A stretch of 64,000 nucleotides of DNA from CAVPDA01 sp963702495 (GTDB lineage Bacteria > Pseudomonadota > Gammaproteobacteria > Burkholderiales > Rhodocyclaceae), in NCBI GenBank assembly GCA_963702495.1, contig CAVPDA010000007.1:1-64000 (forward strand). Reading direction: 5' to 3'. This document shows positions 1-8,550 of this stretch, one piece after another. The stretch's first letter is position 1; every line of letters begins with the position of its first letter. Made by a program: the position numbers and the translations under genes. The notes beneath the pieces are model-generated. The model was not told where the DNA came from, ran no database searches, and was given only the letters and a program-made list of their open reading frames with translations.

Positions 1-10
1 CGCTCCCCGG

Positions 11-32
11 GCGGGGAATGAATGTTCCCCGC
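11..32. other. 8-bp-arm inverted repeat at the window edge
   Basis: GCGGGGAA at 11-18 pairs with TTCCCCGC at 25-32 around a 6-base loop. No T-run follows on either strand, so it is not a clear terminator. The gene it belongs to lies outside the window. Confidence 0.4.
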
Positions 33-82
33 TCGGGTGAGACGATTCGCGGACCGCAGGGTCCGCCTGAAACGCGCAATGC

Positions 83-116
83 AAAAAAGCCCTGAGGCAA
101 TCGCCATCCGGGCTTT
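83..116 (-). terminator. Intrinsic terminator of the small leftward gene at 156-419
   Basis: AAAGCCC (86-92) pairs with GGGCTTT (110-116). On the minus strand the stem runs straight into six T residues (complement of A83-A88). It lies about 40 nt beyond the stop codon of the leftward 87-residue gene. Confidence 0.7.
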
Positions 117-155
117 GCATTCACGTGCCGGCCTGGCCGGCACAGGAGAGTTCGA

Positions 156-419
156 TCAGAACGCCTTGAGCAGCGTGACGATCAGGCCGATCGAGGCGGC
201 CAACAGGGTGCCCAGACGCACCGTCAGGTCATGCTTGAGCCGGGACTCAAGGGCCAGCAGCTGCTGCGCGATGGTGCTCTGGAGCGCTTGCAGGTCCTGC
301 CGGGTCGCGAGCCTCTCGAACATCTCCCTCTCCATGGCTTGCACAACCGGCTTCGCCTTGTCAGGCGGGAAATTCGCACCGATCAGGGCATCGTACAACG
401 TGATGCCGAACGCCCTCAA
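156..419 (-). CDS. Small coiled-coil protein with C-terminal membrane anchor (DUF1640/CCDC90-like)
   Basis: The 87-residue product has an N-terminal segment containing a proline-rich PPDKAKPV turn. A charged region predicted as coiled coil follows at about residues 30-65, then one hydrophobic helix at about 68-85 ending in KAF. This layout matches small bacterial proteins related to the DUF1640/CCDC90 coiled-coil family, whose function is not settled. The start shown is TTG at 419 just after an AGGAGG sequence. The spacing is short, so a later TTG is also possible. A clean intrinsic terminator follows at 83-116. No neighbour suggests a pathway. The family resemblance is from the overall pattern, not a decisive motif. 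Confidence 0.6.
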   Translation of the reverse strand: MRAFGITLYDALIGANFPPDKAKPVVQAMEREMFERLATRQDLQALQSTIAQQLLALESRLKHDLTVRLGTLLAASIGLIVTLLKAF

Positions 420-1232
420 CGTCCTCCTTCAAGAAAAAAGGAAACGTTGGTCCCGGCGGGACCGAATTCCCCGTCAGAACAAAAAGGGCCTTCTGTCCTC
501 TCGAACGGAAGGCCCTTGCTTCATGCCGCTCGCGTCGATGCGCGAGGCAGGACGGTCGAGCAGCACGCGACACGTTGAAGCCTTTCGGCTTCGCGATGTC
601 AATCTCATCCGACCCAGCGGCCGGACCTGCAACCTCAGCCGCTTTCGCGACCCACCGGAATCGCTTCCGGTCACTCCAGTGCGCGTATCGTGCGCGACGC
701 CAATGCCGGTGGGCATTGGACTTCATGGCGCCGCTCCACGAGGAGCGACCATGAAGGCTTGGTGAGGACGAGCCCTCACGAGAAGCGCATGCAGTATGCG
801 CACCGCGTTTTGGGCTGCGCAAGGGATTTGCACATCATATTGGACGTCCACCGTACACCCTGCATCCGGTGCGGCATTGTCGGGTGGACGCGGCGCGGTG
901 AAGGGCATCGCAGCGGCCGCATCGGGGGTGAAAAGCGGTGCCGATCTCTCAGAAATGTTTCAGCGCCGTGCTCAACCCCTGAGCGGTGTTCGGCGAAACC
1001 GAAGCGGACGAGGCGGGCGACGCACGCGCTGCGGCCGATGGCGACAGCTGGCTCATGCGCGAGGCATCGAGCGTGGATCTTCGATCGCGGCCGAGGTGCG
1101 TGCGCGATGCGCGCAGTAGAACAAAACGGGCTTTGGGGAACACCGAGACCGTGATGCCGCCGCCATCTTGGACAGGACTTGAAGGTGAGGGCTGAGGAGG
1201 TAGGCTGGTGACAGCTAAGTGAGGAGGAGACG
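420..1232. other. About 800 bases without a recognisable gene
   Basis: Several open frames cross this stretch on both strands, but none has a recognisable domain, a convincing ribosome-binding site or a consistent codon pattern. It holds one strong terminator-like hairpin (484-517). A minus-strand gene may once have ended there, but I cannot identify it. Confidence 0.5.
478..517 (-). terminator. Terminator-like hairpin oriented leftward
   Basis: AAGGGCCTTC (484-493) pairs perfectly with GAAGGCCCTT (508-517). On the minus strand the stem is followed by a T-rich run. No gene ending just to its right on the minus strand can be recognised. Confidence 0.55.
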
Positions 1233-1550
1233 ATGAACACTGACCACTATCACGCCGACGACGTGGAAGCGCGCATCCGCATGTCGGCGCCATTTCCGTG
1301 TCGCCTGTGTACGCACCTGCTGGTCAAAGTATCGGCCCTGCTGGATCGGCCCGTTTGCCGCTGTCGGCGCGCCAACGCGCTCATCGAGCGGCTGCGCGAG
1401 GCGCCCGCGGCACTGATCGAACTGGCCGGCGTGGTCGATGGGCTGCTCCTGGACCAGGCCAGGCGCCACGGCACGTGCCGCGAGTACGCCCCACTGGGCG
1501 GCCTCGCCGCAGCGCAGGGCTCGGGCGCTCGCCATGAGAGTAGGGCGTGA
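1233..1550 (+). CDS. Hypothetical protein, 105 residues, Cys-rich N-terminal half
   Basis: ATG at 1233 is preceded by a strong AGGAGGAGACG ribosome-binding site, and third codon positions are GC-rich, which supports a real gene. The product has a cluster of cysteines at about residues 23-45 (pattern CRLC, then CRCRR), an aliphatic helix-forming middle and a low-complexity Gly/Ala-rich tail. The Cys pattern could bind metal, but no known zinc-finger or ferredoxin signature is complete. It is convergent with the leftward gene at 1579-1851. I do not recognise the family. Confidence 0.45.
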   Translation: MNTDHYHADDVEARIRMSAPFPCRLCTHLLVKVSALLDRPVCRCRRANALIERLREAPAALIELAGVVDGLLLDQARRHGTCREYAPLGGLAAAQGSGARHESRA

Positions 1551-1578
1551 TCAATACTGGCATGGAGAAGCGCATCGC

Positions 1579-1851
1579 CTATTTCGGCTTTGCGGGAGGA
1601 CCGGCCGCCGCCGCCCGCTCGACCAGGTCGCGGACTTCCGCCAGCGCAGCGAAGATCACTTCGCTCGGGATCTTGCCGGGAACCTTGAGCTCTTCGAGCA
1701 CACGCTGAATGATCTTCTTCAGCGTGTCATCGACCACGAGGTGCTTCTCGACTGGCTTCGTCTGCGGCCGAGCAGGTGGCGCCTTGGGCTTGGGTGCGTA
1801 CTGCGCCCGCTGGGCAGCGCTTGCTTTCTTTCCCGTTCCAGACTTTGCCAT
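1579..1851 (-). CDS. Hypothetical protein, 90 residues, basic Pro/Ala/Lys-rich N terminus
   Basis: The ATG at 1851 is chosen because GGAGAA lies just upstream. An open frame extends further, but that part is not needed. The first 40 residues are rich in Lys, Ala and Pro (MAKSGTGKKASAAQ). Two amphipathic helices follow (about 45-75), then a short Ala/Gly/Pro tail. Such basic tails are common in DNA-associated proteins and in small proteins of polyhydroxyalkanoate granules, but no motif decides between these. It is divergent from the HU-like gene at 2003 with about 150 bases between. Function unknown. Confidence 0.5.
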   Translation of the reverse strand: MAKSGTGKKASAAQRAQYAPKPKAPPARPQTKPVEKHLVVDDTLKKIIQRVLEELKVPGKIPSEVIFAALAEVRDLVERAAAAGPPAKPK

Positions 1852-2002
1852 GGGTTCTCCTCGCGCGGCATGACCTGGGGACACTTCGACTCGGGCCTGA
1901 TCCACCAGTCTAGCGCAGGTCAAAGTCAGCGCCCGCGGCCAACCTGAATGGGGGTCTTGTTGCTACACTCGCTTCCCCGAACAACCACCGAGGTTCCAGG
2001 AC

Positions 2003-2287
2003 ATGAACAAGAAGGAATTCGTCAACGCCATCGCTGCAGCCCACGACCATCTCCCGCGTGCCGAAATCGGTCGTATCGTGGGTACCCTCATCGATACCAT
2101 CGGCAACGAGATCAAGCGCGGGCGCACGGTGCAGATCACCGGCTTCGGAACGTTCTCGACCGTCAAGCGCAAGGCGCGCAAGGGCCGCAATCCCAAGACC
2201 GGCGAGCCGATCAAGATTGCGGCCATGACCCTGCCCAAGTTCTCCGCCGGCAAGGCCTTGAAGGATCTGGTCAGCAAGAAGAAGTAA
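2003..2287 (+). CDS. HU/IHF-family DNA-binding protein
   Basis: The 94-residue protein has the full HU/IHF fold. An N-terminal helical region (MNKKEFVNAI) leads to the conserved beta-arm entry GFGTFSTVKRKARKGRNP at about residues 45-62, followed by PKFSAGKALKDLV at the C terminus. HU proteins bend DNA non-specifically and organise the nucleoid. Length fits the family (about 90). The arm reads GRNPKTGEPI, the usual proline-tip region of HU. Whether it acts as a housekeeping HU or as a histone-like accessory copy cannot be told from one gene. Confidence 0.9.
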   Translation: MNKKEFVNAIAAAHDHLPRAEIGRIVGTLIDTIGNEIKRGRTVQITGFGTFSTVKRKARKGRNPKTGEPIKIAAMTLPKFSAGKALKDLVSKKK

Positions 2288-2377
2288 CGGTGGATCCATC
2301 GCATTCATCCTTGCCGACGAGGACAGTCGGCGGTCAGGACATCGCCCATCCGCACCGAGTCGCTAAAAGGTAGCGCC

Positions 2378-2548
2378 ATGGCCGCCAGATCGACACCCGA
2401 CGCGGCGCTCGGGGCGGCAGGAAGCGAGGGCACCGACGCAAAGACCCCGGCAGAGGCTTCGGCGATGTCAGCCCGATCGCCTTCCGGCGCCGATCTACAC
2501 GCGCTGGTTCTCGGCCCGGAAAGCGCCGTCACGCGAAGGCTGGTATGA
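2378..2548 (+). CDS. Possible 56-residue ORF, low support
   Basis: This short frame starts at an ATG with AAGG a few bases upstream. The product is Ala/Ser-rich with no motif. In another frame the same DNA reads smoothly into the ORF at 2553-2720 (PIYTRWFSARKAPSREGWYEV), so this may be a shadow of a decayed upstream part of that gene. Confidence 0.2.
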   Translation: MAARSTPDAALGAAGSEGTDAKTPAEASAMSARSPSGADLHALVLGPESAVTRRLV

Positions 2549-2552
2549 GGTC

Positions 2553-2720
2553 ATGCGCACCGACGGCGGCCAGCTGATGGGGGATTGGCGCAAGATCGGC
2601 AGCGAGGCTGCCTTCTGGACGTACGCGGAGTTTGGCGCGATCCCGATTTGCAGGAAGATTGCCAACGTCAAGAAATGGCGCGGTATGCTTGCGAGCGACG
2701 ATCGGTCCATTGAGGAGTAG
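2553..2720 (+). CDS. Small hypothetical protein or C-terminal fragment (WYEV...GDWRKIG...FWTY)
   Basis: From the ATG at 2553 the product is 55 residues and rich in aromatic residues (WYEVMRTDGGQ, DWRKIG, AFWTYAEFG). The same frame stays open upstream without a stop, giving IYTRWFSARKAPSREG. The N terminus may therefore lie further left, or the gene may be a truncated remnant. The Trp-rich pattern looks like a structured small domain and not random translation. I do not recognise it. It sits in a zone of short genes and transposase fragments, which fits a decaying accessory region. Confidence 0.35.
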   Translation: MRTDGGQLMGDWRKIGSEAAFWTYAEFGAIPICRKIANVKKWRGMLASDDRSIEE

Positions 2721-2765
2721 GCCCGATACCGGCGATGATGTGGGGGAGGGCAGCAGACGAGGACC

Positions 2766-2930
2766 ATGGGCCTGATCGATCGATTGCGGACCAGCCATTG
2801 TTATGCCGCCGACGCGGTCCAGCGCGCCGTCGCCGGCTCCGCGGCCTACAGCGAGGAAGCTCCCAGCCTGCTGGTTCGCATGCGGATGTATTTGTCGATC
2901 CTGCGGCAGCGATTTGCGCAGGGCGGGTAG
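2766..2930 (+). CDS. Small hypothetical protein, 54 residues
   Basis: ATG at 2766 follows GAGGA. The product (starting MGLIDRLRTS) is mostly amphipathic helix with several Arg residues in the C-terminal half (MRMYLSILRQRF). No known family is recognised. Support comes from the ribosome-binding site and the even composition only. Confidence 0.3.
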   Translation: MGLIDRLRTSHCYAADAVQRAVAGSAAYSEEAPSLLVRMRMYLSILRQRFAQGG

Positions 2931-3176
2931 AGCGGCAATACCGGTTTGATGTTCTTGCTCCCCCAACGATCGGATGGCCAAGCGGCACGATCGCATGCCG
3001 GTGGCCCTGCCGGAGGACGTATGCAGATCTGGACTGGACCCCGCTATGATGGATCTGGCATCCTGGAGCGCGATGCTCGCGCCATGCCCGGCCGAACCGA
3101 GGATCACCGGGCCGGTTTCCAAGGCGGCGAGCCGGGTGGGCAATGAAGCTCCCGCACGGATCGCGCAGGCCGCCGC

Positions 3177-3417
3177 ATGAAGGGCGGATTCCGAGCAGCG
3201 CTGGTCGGCGTCCTCGGTCTGGTCGTGCCCCTCGCGGGCTACACGGCTGAGCTTACCGGTCGCGTGGAGTCGATCTCCTACGATCGCTGTCAGCGGGAGC
3301 GCGAACGCGTATCTCCGACCCAGGGCGCGCCGGACCAAAGCGTCGCCGGACCGCGGGTGAATTCGTAGTCGACTCGGATGGCCACCTGCGCGTGCTCCCG
3401 AAGCGGAGGGCGGAGTA
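3177..3417 (+). pseudogene. Small secreted protein gene, frameshifted
   Basis: The start encodes a good signal peptide (MKGGFRAALVGVLGLVVPLAGYTA) followed by ELTGRVESIS. In this frame the ORF ends at 3368. A smooth coding sequence continues in the next frame near 3355 (GEFVVDSDGHLRVLPKRRAE) to a stop at 3417, so one frameshift has probably split an approximately 80-residue exported protein. The segment after the signal peptide is vaguely like the first strand of thermonuclease-type proteins, but the catalytic region is missing, so I do not assign a function. Confidence 0.4.
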
Positions 3418-3448
3418 GTTTCCCGCGCTAATGAGCGTCTGAAGACCG

Positions 3449-3935
3449 GTGTGCTACCCGCCAAAGTCGATCCCGTGGCGCAGGAAGCATTTAAAAAAAA
3501 CGCTCGAACCCACGCTGGCTCAGGCCCAGGCCGGAAGGCGGGCACTGTTCTTGGTTGACGCCGCCCATTTCGTCTTTGGTGCCTTTGCCTGCATGCTGTG
3601 GTGTTGGTCCCGTCTGTGGGTGCGAGCGACAAGCGGTCGCCAACGCTTCAACGTCCTGGGCGCGCTCAACGCCTTCACGCAGGAGGTCATCACCATCACC
3701 AACACCGATTACATCAACTCCCAAAGCGTGTGCGACCTGCTGCACAAGATTAAGGCGCTCACTCCCCGCCTGCCCATTACCGTGGTGCTCGACAACGCTC
3801 GCTACCAGCGCTGCGCACTGGTGCAAAACCTCGCCGCTGCACTGAACATCGAGTTGCTGTTCCTGCCACAGTATTCGCCAACTCAATCTCATTGAGCGGC
3901 TATGGAAGTTGTAAGAAGCAACGCTAGACGCGAGA
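3449..3935 (+). pseudogene. IS630-family transposase remnant
   Basis: The frame at 3449-3895 encodes a DDE endonuclease core: LFLVDAAHFVFG, then FNVLGALNAFTQE, then the second catalytic block TVVLDNARYQRC and LLFLPQYSP. These are typical of IS630-type transposases. The N-terminal helix-turn-helix domain is absent. After QYSP the frame is lost. The expected continuation LNLIERLWK appears in another frame at about 3880-3912 before a stop, so at least two indels have occurred. The element is dead. No terminal repeats with a TA duplication were found around it. Confidence 0.8.
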
Positions 3936-3983
3936 GCGCCCCCGGACCGGGCAGCTTGTCGCACACCAGAATAAGGGGGCGCT
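3935..3983. repeat. Inverted repeat with 9-bp arms beside the IS630 remnant
   Basis: AGCGCCCCC at 3935-3943 pairs with GGGGGCGCT at 3975-3983. It directly follows the dead transposase. It could be part of an element end or a transcription-stopping hairpin, but no T-run is present. Confidence 0.4.
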
Positions 3984-4435
3984 TCAATGGGCACGGAACT
4001 CCGCTTCGCCCGAAACGTCGGGCAGGGCCCGCCCAAGAAGAGTCGGTTGTACTGCTTGGCTTGAGCGTCCGCTCCTCTTGAGGATTGTTCGATGCCTGCC
4101 CTCACGCGCGGGGCTGCGATGACTCGGCGAAGCCGGTGGGCAGGCGTCGGACAATCCAGAAGGGAGGAAACCGCGGAATGCACCGCGGGCGGTGAGCGCA
4201 GCCTAACCGGCTATGGGGATTTGAGGGTCCGCACTCGGGACATGCGTGGCAGTCCTGGCGAGCGACGCAACGTCAACACCGGTTCGGTACCAAGTCGCGA
4301 CGCAGAATCGCGACAGTGTTGGCTCATGACGCAAGCAAGAGGTGCCGTTTTCCTGCGCTCGGGCAAAGCCTCCCCTTTCGACTCGATGCGAAGGCGAGCC
4401 GACGGTGGGTGTGGGTGTCGAGCGGTGCTTGCGCT
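3984..4435. other. 450 bases with no supported gene
   Basis: Open frames exist but show no recognisable domain. The stretch lies between an IS630 remnant and IS91-type fragments and is probably old mobile-element DNA. Confidence 0.45.
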
Positions 4436-4686
4436 TCATGGCGCGCATGGAAGCTGTGGCGGTGCGCGGATACGTGGCGTGCGCAGCAACGTGTCGATGA
4501 CGATCATCGTGGCTCCGCAGTCCGGACAGACGAAGCTTGGCGGGGCGCAAGCGGCCGGCCTGTCATCGGTCTGCGGTTCGGTCTCGGCGCCCGGCGCTTC
4601 GACCTGCAGCAGCTCACGTGCCCGCGCGAGGTTGTCGCGGCGCTCGGCGTTGGCGATCAGCCCATAGTGGCGGATGCGGTGAAGCA
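4436..4686 (-). pseudogene. IS91-type (Y2) transposase, C-terminal fragment, leftward copy
   Basis: Reading leftward from about 4684 the frame gives VLHRIRHYGLIANAERR, then LARARELLQ, then FVCPDCGATMIVID and IRAPP before a stop at 4436. The RIRHYG block followed by a CPxCG zinc-binding tail is the C-terminal signature of IS91/IS801-like transposases. The catalytic tyrosine region is missing because the copy is cut at about 4685, where it meets an oppositely oriented copy. Non-functional. Confidence 0.7.
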
Positions 4687-4936
4687 CATCCGCAGCTACG
4701 GCTTCCTGGCCAACCGTTATCGCGAAACCAAGATCGCCTTGTGCCGCAAGCTGCTGGAGATGCCTACGCCTGTCTGCGACGAGCTGACCGAGACCCTGGA
4801 CTATCGCGACCGCTATGAGCAGCTCACCGGCATATCGCTGCGGGACTGCCCCGTCTGCGGGCGCGGACACATGGTGTGCATCGAGAGCTTTCCTGCGGGC
4901 AGCTTCCCGCGCAGCGCCCCGCCGGACACCTCATGA
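4672..4936 (+). pseudogene. IS91-type transposase, C-terminal fragment, rightward copy
   Basis: Reading rightward from about 4675 the frame gives VKHIRSYGFLANRYRETK, then a helical linker and CPVCGRGHMVCIE to a stop at 4936. This is the same domain as the fragment at 4436-4686 but clearly diverged from it and on the opposite strand. The two copies meet at a short palindrome (GCGGATG at 4670-4676, CATCCGC at 4687-4693). It has no start and no catalytic domain. Confidence 0.65.
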
Positions 4937-5654
4937 GACACCTGCGCCGTTGTCGGACGTGCACCAACGTTGGCCAGCGCCAGCCTCCCGCGGGCAGGGA
5001 ACGGTGCGCCCCGGCGGCGCCCAAACGCCTTCACTGCCTTGGTTTCGCGGCCGACCCGCTGCCGCAAGCGCCTGACGCTTCGGATCGCAGCCTGTTCCCG
5101 CCCGAGCATCGCACACCTTCTGCCGCGCCCGGTCCCATTTGCCGACCTGCATTGGCACTACCCGGCTACTCCGGGCGCATTCAATCCCCATAGCGACCGC
5201 GGCGCGGCGGTTCAGCACAAACGATTTTTAGCCCGCCAGCCGCGGCATCTACGTCGTGCCCACCTCGGGCGCCGTGCGCCGCGGCCGACGACCTAAAAAT
5301 CCTCTGCACTGCTTTGCATAGCGACCCACTATAGTCGCCGTTCGAGGATTCTGGAGTCGAATGGCCGCAAACCATGGTATTGCTGTCGCCCATGCCGCCA
5401 AGCTGGGTGGCTTCCGTTAACCTCACCGGACTGTCGCACCATTCCGATACCGGTCACTCCGCAATGCCTGCGTCCAGGACGTTGAATAGGCGGCCCGCCC
5501 CATTTAGATAAGCAGATTTCCCGCCCTTAGCGAGGAGTTATCGATCCGCCGATGCTTCACGCGTTCATTCTCGGAATTCGGCCTAGCCGACAGGAATCGA
5601 CACGAATCGACAGGAATCGCAAACCCTGCAGCGAACGTGCCTCGTCGTTCGACC
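4937..5654. other. About 700 bases with no supported gene
   Basis: No frame in this stretch has recognisable protein motifs or a good start. Base composition is mixed. It separates the mobile-element remnants from the end of the leftward GGDEF/EAL gene. A degenerate direct repeat of CGACACGAATCGACAGGAATCG type occurs at about 5588-5621. Confidence 0.4.
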
Positions 5655-8537
5655 CTATGGCGCGAGGACTGCTCCTTGCTCTGCAGACGCAACGCCCGAT
5701 GCCCCGAGGTCGTTCGGCGCTCCGTCCATGCTCTGCTGCTGCATGAGTGCGACAAACCTCTCCGGCGCCAGGGGCCGGCTGAAGTAGTAGCCCTGGATCG
5801 TGTCGCATCCCCAACTACGCAGCAGGTCAAGCTGATCCACCGTTTCCACGCCTTCTGCCACGACGGACTTGCGAAGCGCATGGGCAAGGGTGATGATCAC
5901 CTCGGCGATGACGCGCGCATCGTCGTCCGCGACCAGGTCCGTGATGAATGACCTGTCTATCTTCAGTACGTCTACGGGCAGTCGCTTCAGGTACGCCATG
6001 GACGAATACCCGGTACCGAAATCGTCGATCGCAACCTTCAGTCCCATGCGTCGCAACTGGTCCAGTGTGGCGAGGGCATTGGTGCTCTCGTCCAGGAAGA
6101 GGCTCTCGGTGACCTCGATCTCCAGCGCACTGGCCGGTGTCGCCGTCTTGCGCAATGCGTCGCCGACGAGCTGGACCAGGTCACCGCGCCGGAACTGGCG
6201 TCCTGAGACGTTGATGGCAATGCGCGGCGGCCGCCCGCCCGCCGCCCGCCAAGCCGCGTGTTGAACACAGGCGCCGAAGATCACCCTTCTGCCGATCTCC
6301 TCGATGAGCCCGGTTTCCTCGGCGGCGCCGATGAAGACACCCGGCGCCACCAGCCCCCGGGTCGGATGGTTCCAGCGCAAGAGCGCCTCCGCCCCGGCGA
6401 TGCGTCCGGTGCGCAGGTCCAACTGCGGCTGATAGTGCAGAACGAACTCGTCGCGAAGCAAAGCCTCCCGCATCTCCCGTTCCAAGGTCATGCGCTCGAT
6501 GGCCTCTATATTCATTTGCTCTTCGAAATAGACGAATCTGCCGCCTCCCCCGTCCTTGGCGCGGTACATGGCCGTGTCGGCCTTTCGGAGCAGCTCTTCG
6601 CTGTCGTTCCCGTCCACCGGCGAGATCGTGATCCCGATGCTGGCACTGACGTAGCACTCCTGGCCGGCAACGGCAAACGATTCGGAAAACGCGACGAGAA
6701 TGTGTTCGGCCACGGTCGTTGCGCTGCGTACCCCGGCGATGCTCGGCAGGACGATGGCGAACTCGTCTCCTCCGAGGCGCGCAACGGTGTCGCTCTCGCG
6801 GATGCAGCGGCGCAGCCGCTGGGCGGCTTGCTCCAACAGTTGGTCGCCGGCCGAGTGGCCGAGGCTGTCGTTTATGCTCTTGAAGCGATCGAGGTCGATG
6901 TACAGCAGCGCCAGGTTGCGACTCTCGCGCTGCGCGAAGGCGATCTCGCGTGACAACCGCTCCTTGAAAAGGAGGCGATTCGGCAGGCCCGTCAGGTCAT
7001 CGTGGCGCGCCTGGTAGATCAGCTGTTCGTCGCGTGCGGCTGCCGACAGCGCGACGCCGACGCGATCGCCTAGATCCGTCAGGTGGGCCAGCACATCCTG
7101 CGGCAAGTCCCCTGCCTCAGCGAGATCAAGGCAGCCGAATGCGCACAACTTTCCTGCGGCGAGAATGGGCAGGATGAACACGCGTCGCGAATTCTGAAAC
7201 GCCAGGCAGGGTAAGGACCGGCGGAGGCTACCCGCGTCATCCAGCCAAAAGCCCCCCTGCCGGTCGTCAAGCTCCTGTAGCGCTTGAGGGTCCAGCCGAA
7301 TCCGGCTCATTTCGAGGTTTCCGTCATGCCCGCCCCTCAGGAAATAGACTCGTGCTTCCCCTGCCGATGCCGCCTCGAGCACGACGATCCCGGCGAACCC
7401 GGCTGAAGTGAGTTCGCGGATGCGGGCCAGTACCATGTGGAAGACGGGGTCCATGTCCAGCTTGGACAGAATCACTTGGTCGATGCCGGAAAGAACCTTG
7501 AGGGCGCCGAGTTGCCTGCCGAGTCGCGCCGCCATGTCGTTGAACGAACTCGCCAGCTCGCCGAACTCATCCCGGCTCGCCACGGCAACCCTGTGGTCGA
7601 AATCCTCGTCCGCGACGCATCGTGTGCCCTTGATCAATTGCGCCAGCGGTCCCATGGTGCGGCGGATCTGGCTCACACTGAGCAGCGCCACCAGCAGCAG
7701 GGCAAGCACGACCACACCAATGAAGATCCGGCTGAACTTCGTGACCGGCGCCAACGCTGCCGACGTCGGTTGCAGCGCGATCGCTGTCCAGTACGGCGCG
7801 AAGAATTTCGGTTTCAGGAAGAGTTGCCAGTGGCCCATGATCCTGGGCTCCTCGCCGACCTGCACCCGGGGGTCGGGCGAGGATTCGGCGACCTTGCGCC
7901 TCAACTCGGGGGAGTCCGCCAGAAGCTCTGGCTGCGAACAGAACAGGACGGCGCCCGTTTCGGCCAGCATGCACAGATCGACCATGTACGGAAAGCTGTC
8001 GGGCGCCCCCCAGAGCTGCGCCAGGTTGAGTTCCGCCGCCAGTGCGAAGTTGTCGGACCTGTTCGCGTCGATCATTTGAAGGAGCAGGACGCGGGGTATC
8101 GCACCGGAACCGGGTTCCGCGACCAGGACCGACTCCCCCTTCGCCAAGTGAGTGCGCCCGGCCTCTCCGATCTCCGGCCACGCCAGCGTCTTGCCCATGA
8201 GCGCCGAGGGTCGCGCATCCGGTCCGACGACTGACAACGCCGTATACGTTCCCTCCAGGGTCTGCAAGGCCCGGCCGGTCGGGGCTACACCGTCGTGCAG
8301 ACCCAGTGCAATGCGCGCGAGACTGCCTTGCGCCATCAACAGCCGCTCATAGACCGTCAGGGCGTAGGCTTGGCTGGTCTCGATCAGTTGAGCCCGAGAC
8401 TGCTCGGTAAGCACGGCGCGCACCTGGCTGAGGGTCAGCACAGCCAATGCCAAAGCGGGAACGAAGGCGGAGAGTACGAACAGGACGAAGATGCGGCGCG
8501 CTACCCGGCCGCGCATGAACATGCCTTTGATCTTCAT
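5655..8537 (-). CDS. Membrane-bound diguanylate cyclase/phosphodiesterase with GAF, GGDEF and EAL domains
   Basis: The 960-residue protein starts at ATG 8537, just before the first membrane helix. The open frame extends further but overlaps the upstream gene. Order: a transmembrane helix (about 15-32), a periplasmic sensing region, a second helix (about 268-286), a HAMP-like segment (about 300-340), a GAF-like domain (about 370-500), a GGDEF domain with intact RLGGDEFAIVLP (about 585) and an EAL domain with AEALLRW (about 714), DDFGTGYSS and SFITDL. Intact GGDEF and EAL motifs mean it could both make and degrade cyclic di-GMP. It begins 13 nt after a prepilin gene and is probably co-transcribed with it, which hints at control of surface structures or motility. 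Confidence 0.9.
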   Translation of the reverse strand: MKIKGMFMRGRVARRIFVLFVLSAFVPALALAVLTLSQVRAVLTEQSRAQLIETSQAYALTVYERLLMAQGSLARIALGLHDGVAPTGRALQTLEGTYTALSVVGPDARPSALMGKTLAWPEIGEAGRTHLAKGESVLVAEPGSGAIPRVLLLQMIDANRSDNFALAAELNLAQLWGAPDSFPYMVDLCMLAETGAVLFCSQPELLADSPELRRKVAESSPDPRVQVGEEPRIMGHWQLFLKPKFFAPYWTAIALQPTSAALAPVTKFSRIFIGVVVLALLLVALLSVSQIRRTMGPLAQLIKGTRCVADEDFDHRVAVASRDEFGELASSFNDMAARLGRQLGALKVLSGIDQVILSKLDMDPVFHMVLARIRELTSAGFAGIVVLEAASAGEARVYFLRGGHDGNLEMSRIRLDPQALQELDDRQGGFWLDDAGSLRRSLPCLAFQNSRRVFILPILAAGKLCAFGCLDLAEAGDLPQDVLAHLTDLGDRVGVALSAAARDEQLIYQARHDDLTGLPNRLLFKERLSREIAFAQRESRNLALLYIDLDRFKSINDSLGHSAGDQLLEQAAQRLRRCIRESDTVARLGGDEFAIVLPSIAGVRSATTVAEHILVAFSESFAVAGQECYVSASIGITISPVDGNDSEELLRKADTAMYRAKDGGGGRFVYFEEQMNIEAIERMTLEREMREALLRDEFVLHYQPQLDLRTGRIAGAEALLRWNHPTRGLVAPGVFIGAAEETGLIEEIGRRVIFGACVQHAAWRAAGGRPPRIAINVSGRQFRRGDLVQLVGDALRKTATPASALEIEVTESLFLDESTNALATLDQLRRMGLKVAIDDFGTGYSSMAYLKRLPVDVLKIDRSFITDLVADDDARVIAEVIITLAHALRKSVVAEGVETVDQLDLLRSWGCDTIQGYYFSRPLAPERFVALMQQQSMDGAPNDLGASGVASAEQGAVLAP

Positions 8538-8550
8538 CTGCGCCTGAGGC

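Noticed and set aside
22..1154. Several overlapping 100-250 codon frames in the first 1.2 kb
   Set aside because: They have Arg-rich, motif-free translations and no suitable start sites. Only the 156-419 gene is supported.
3177..3417. Thermonuclease-type protein
   Set aside because: Only the first strand after the signal peptide looks similar. The catalytic region is absent, so it was left as an unassigned frameshifted secreted protein.
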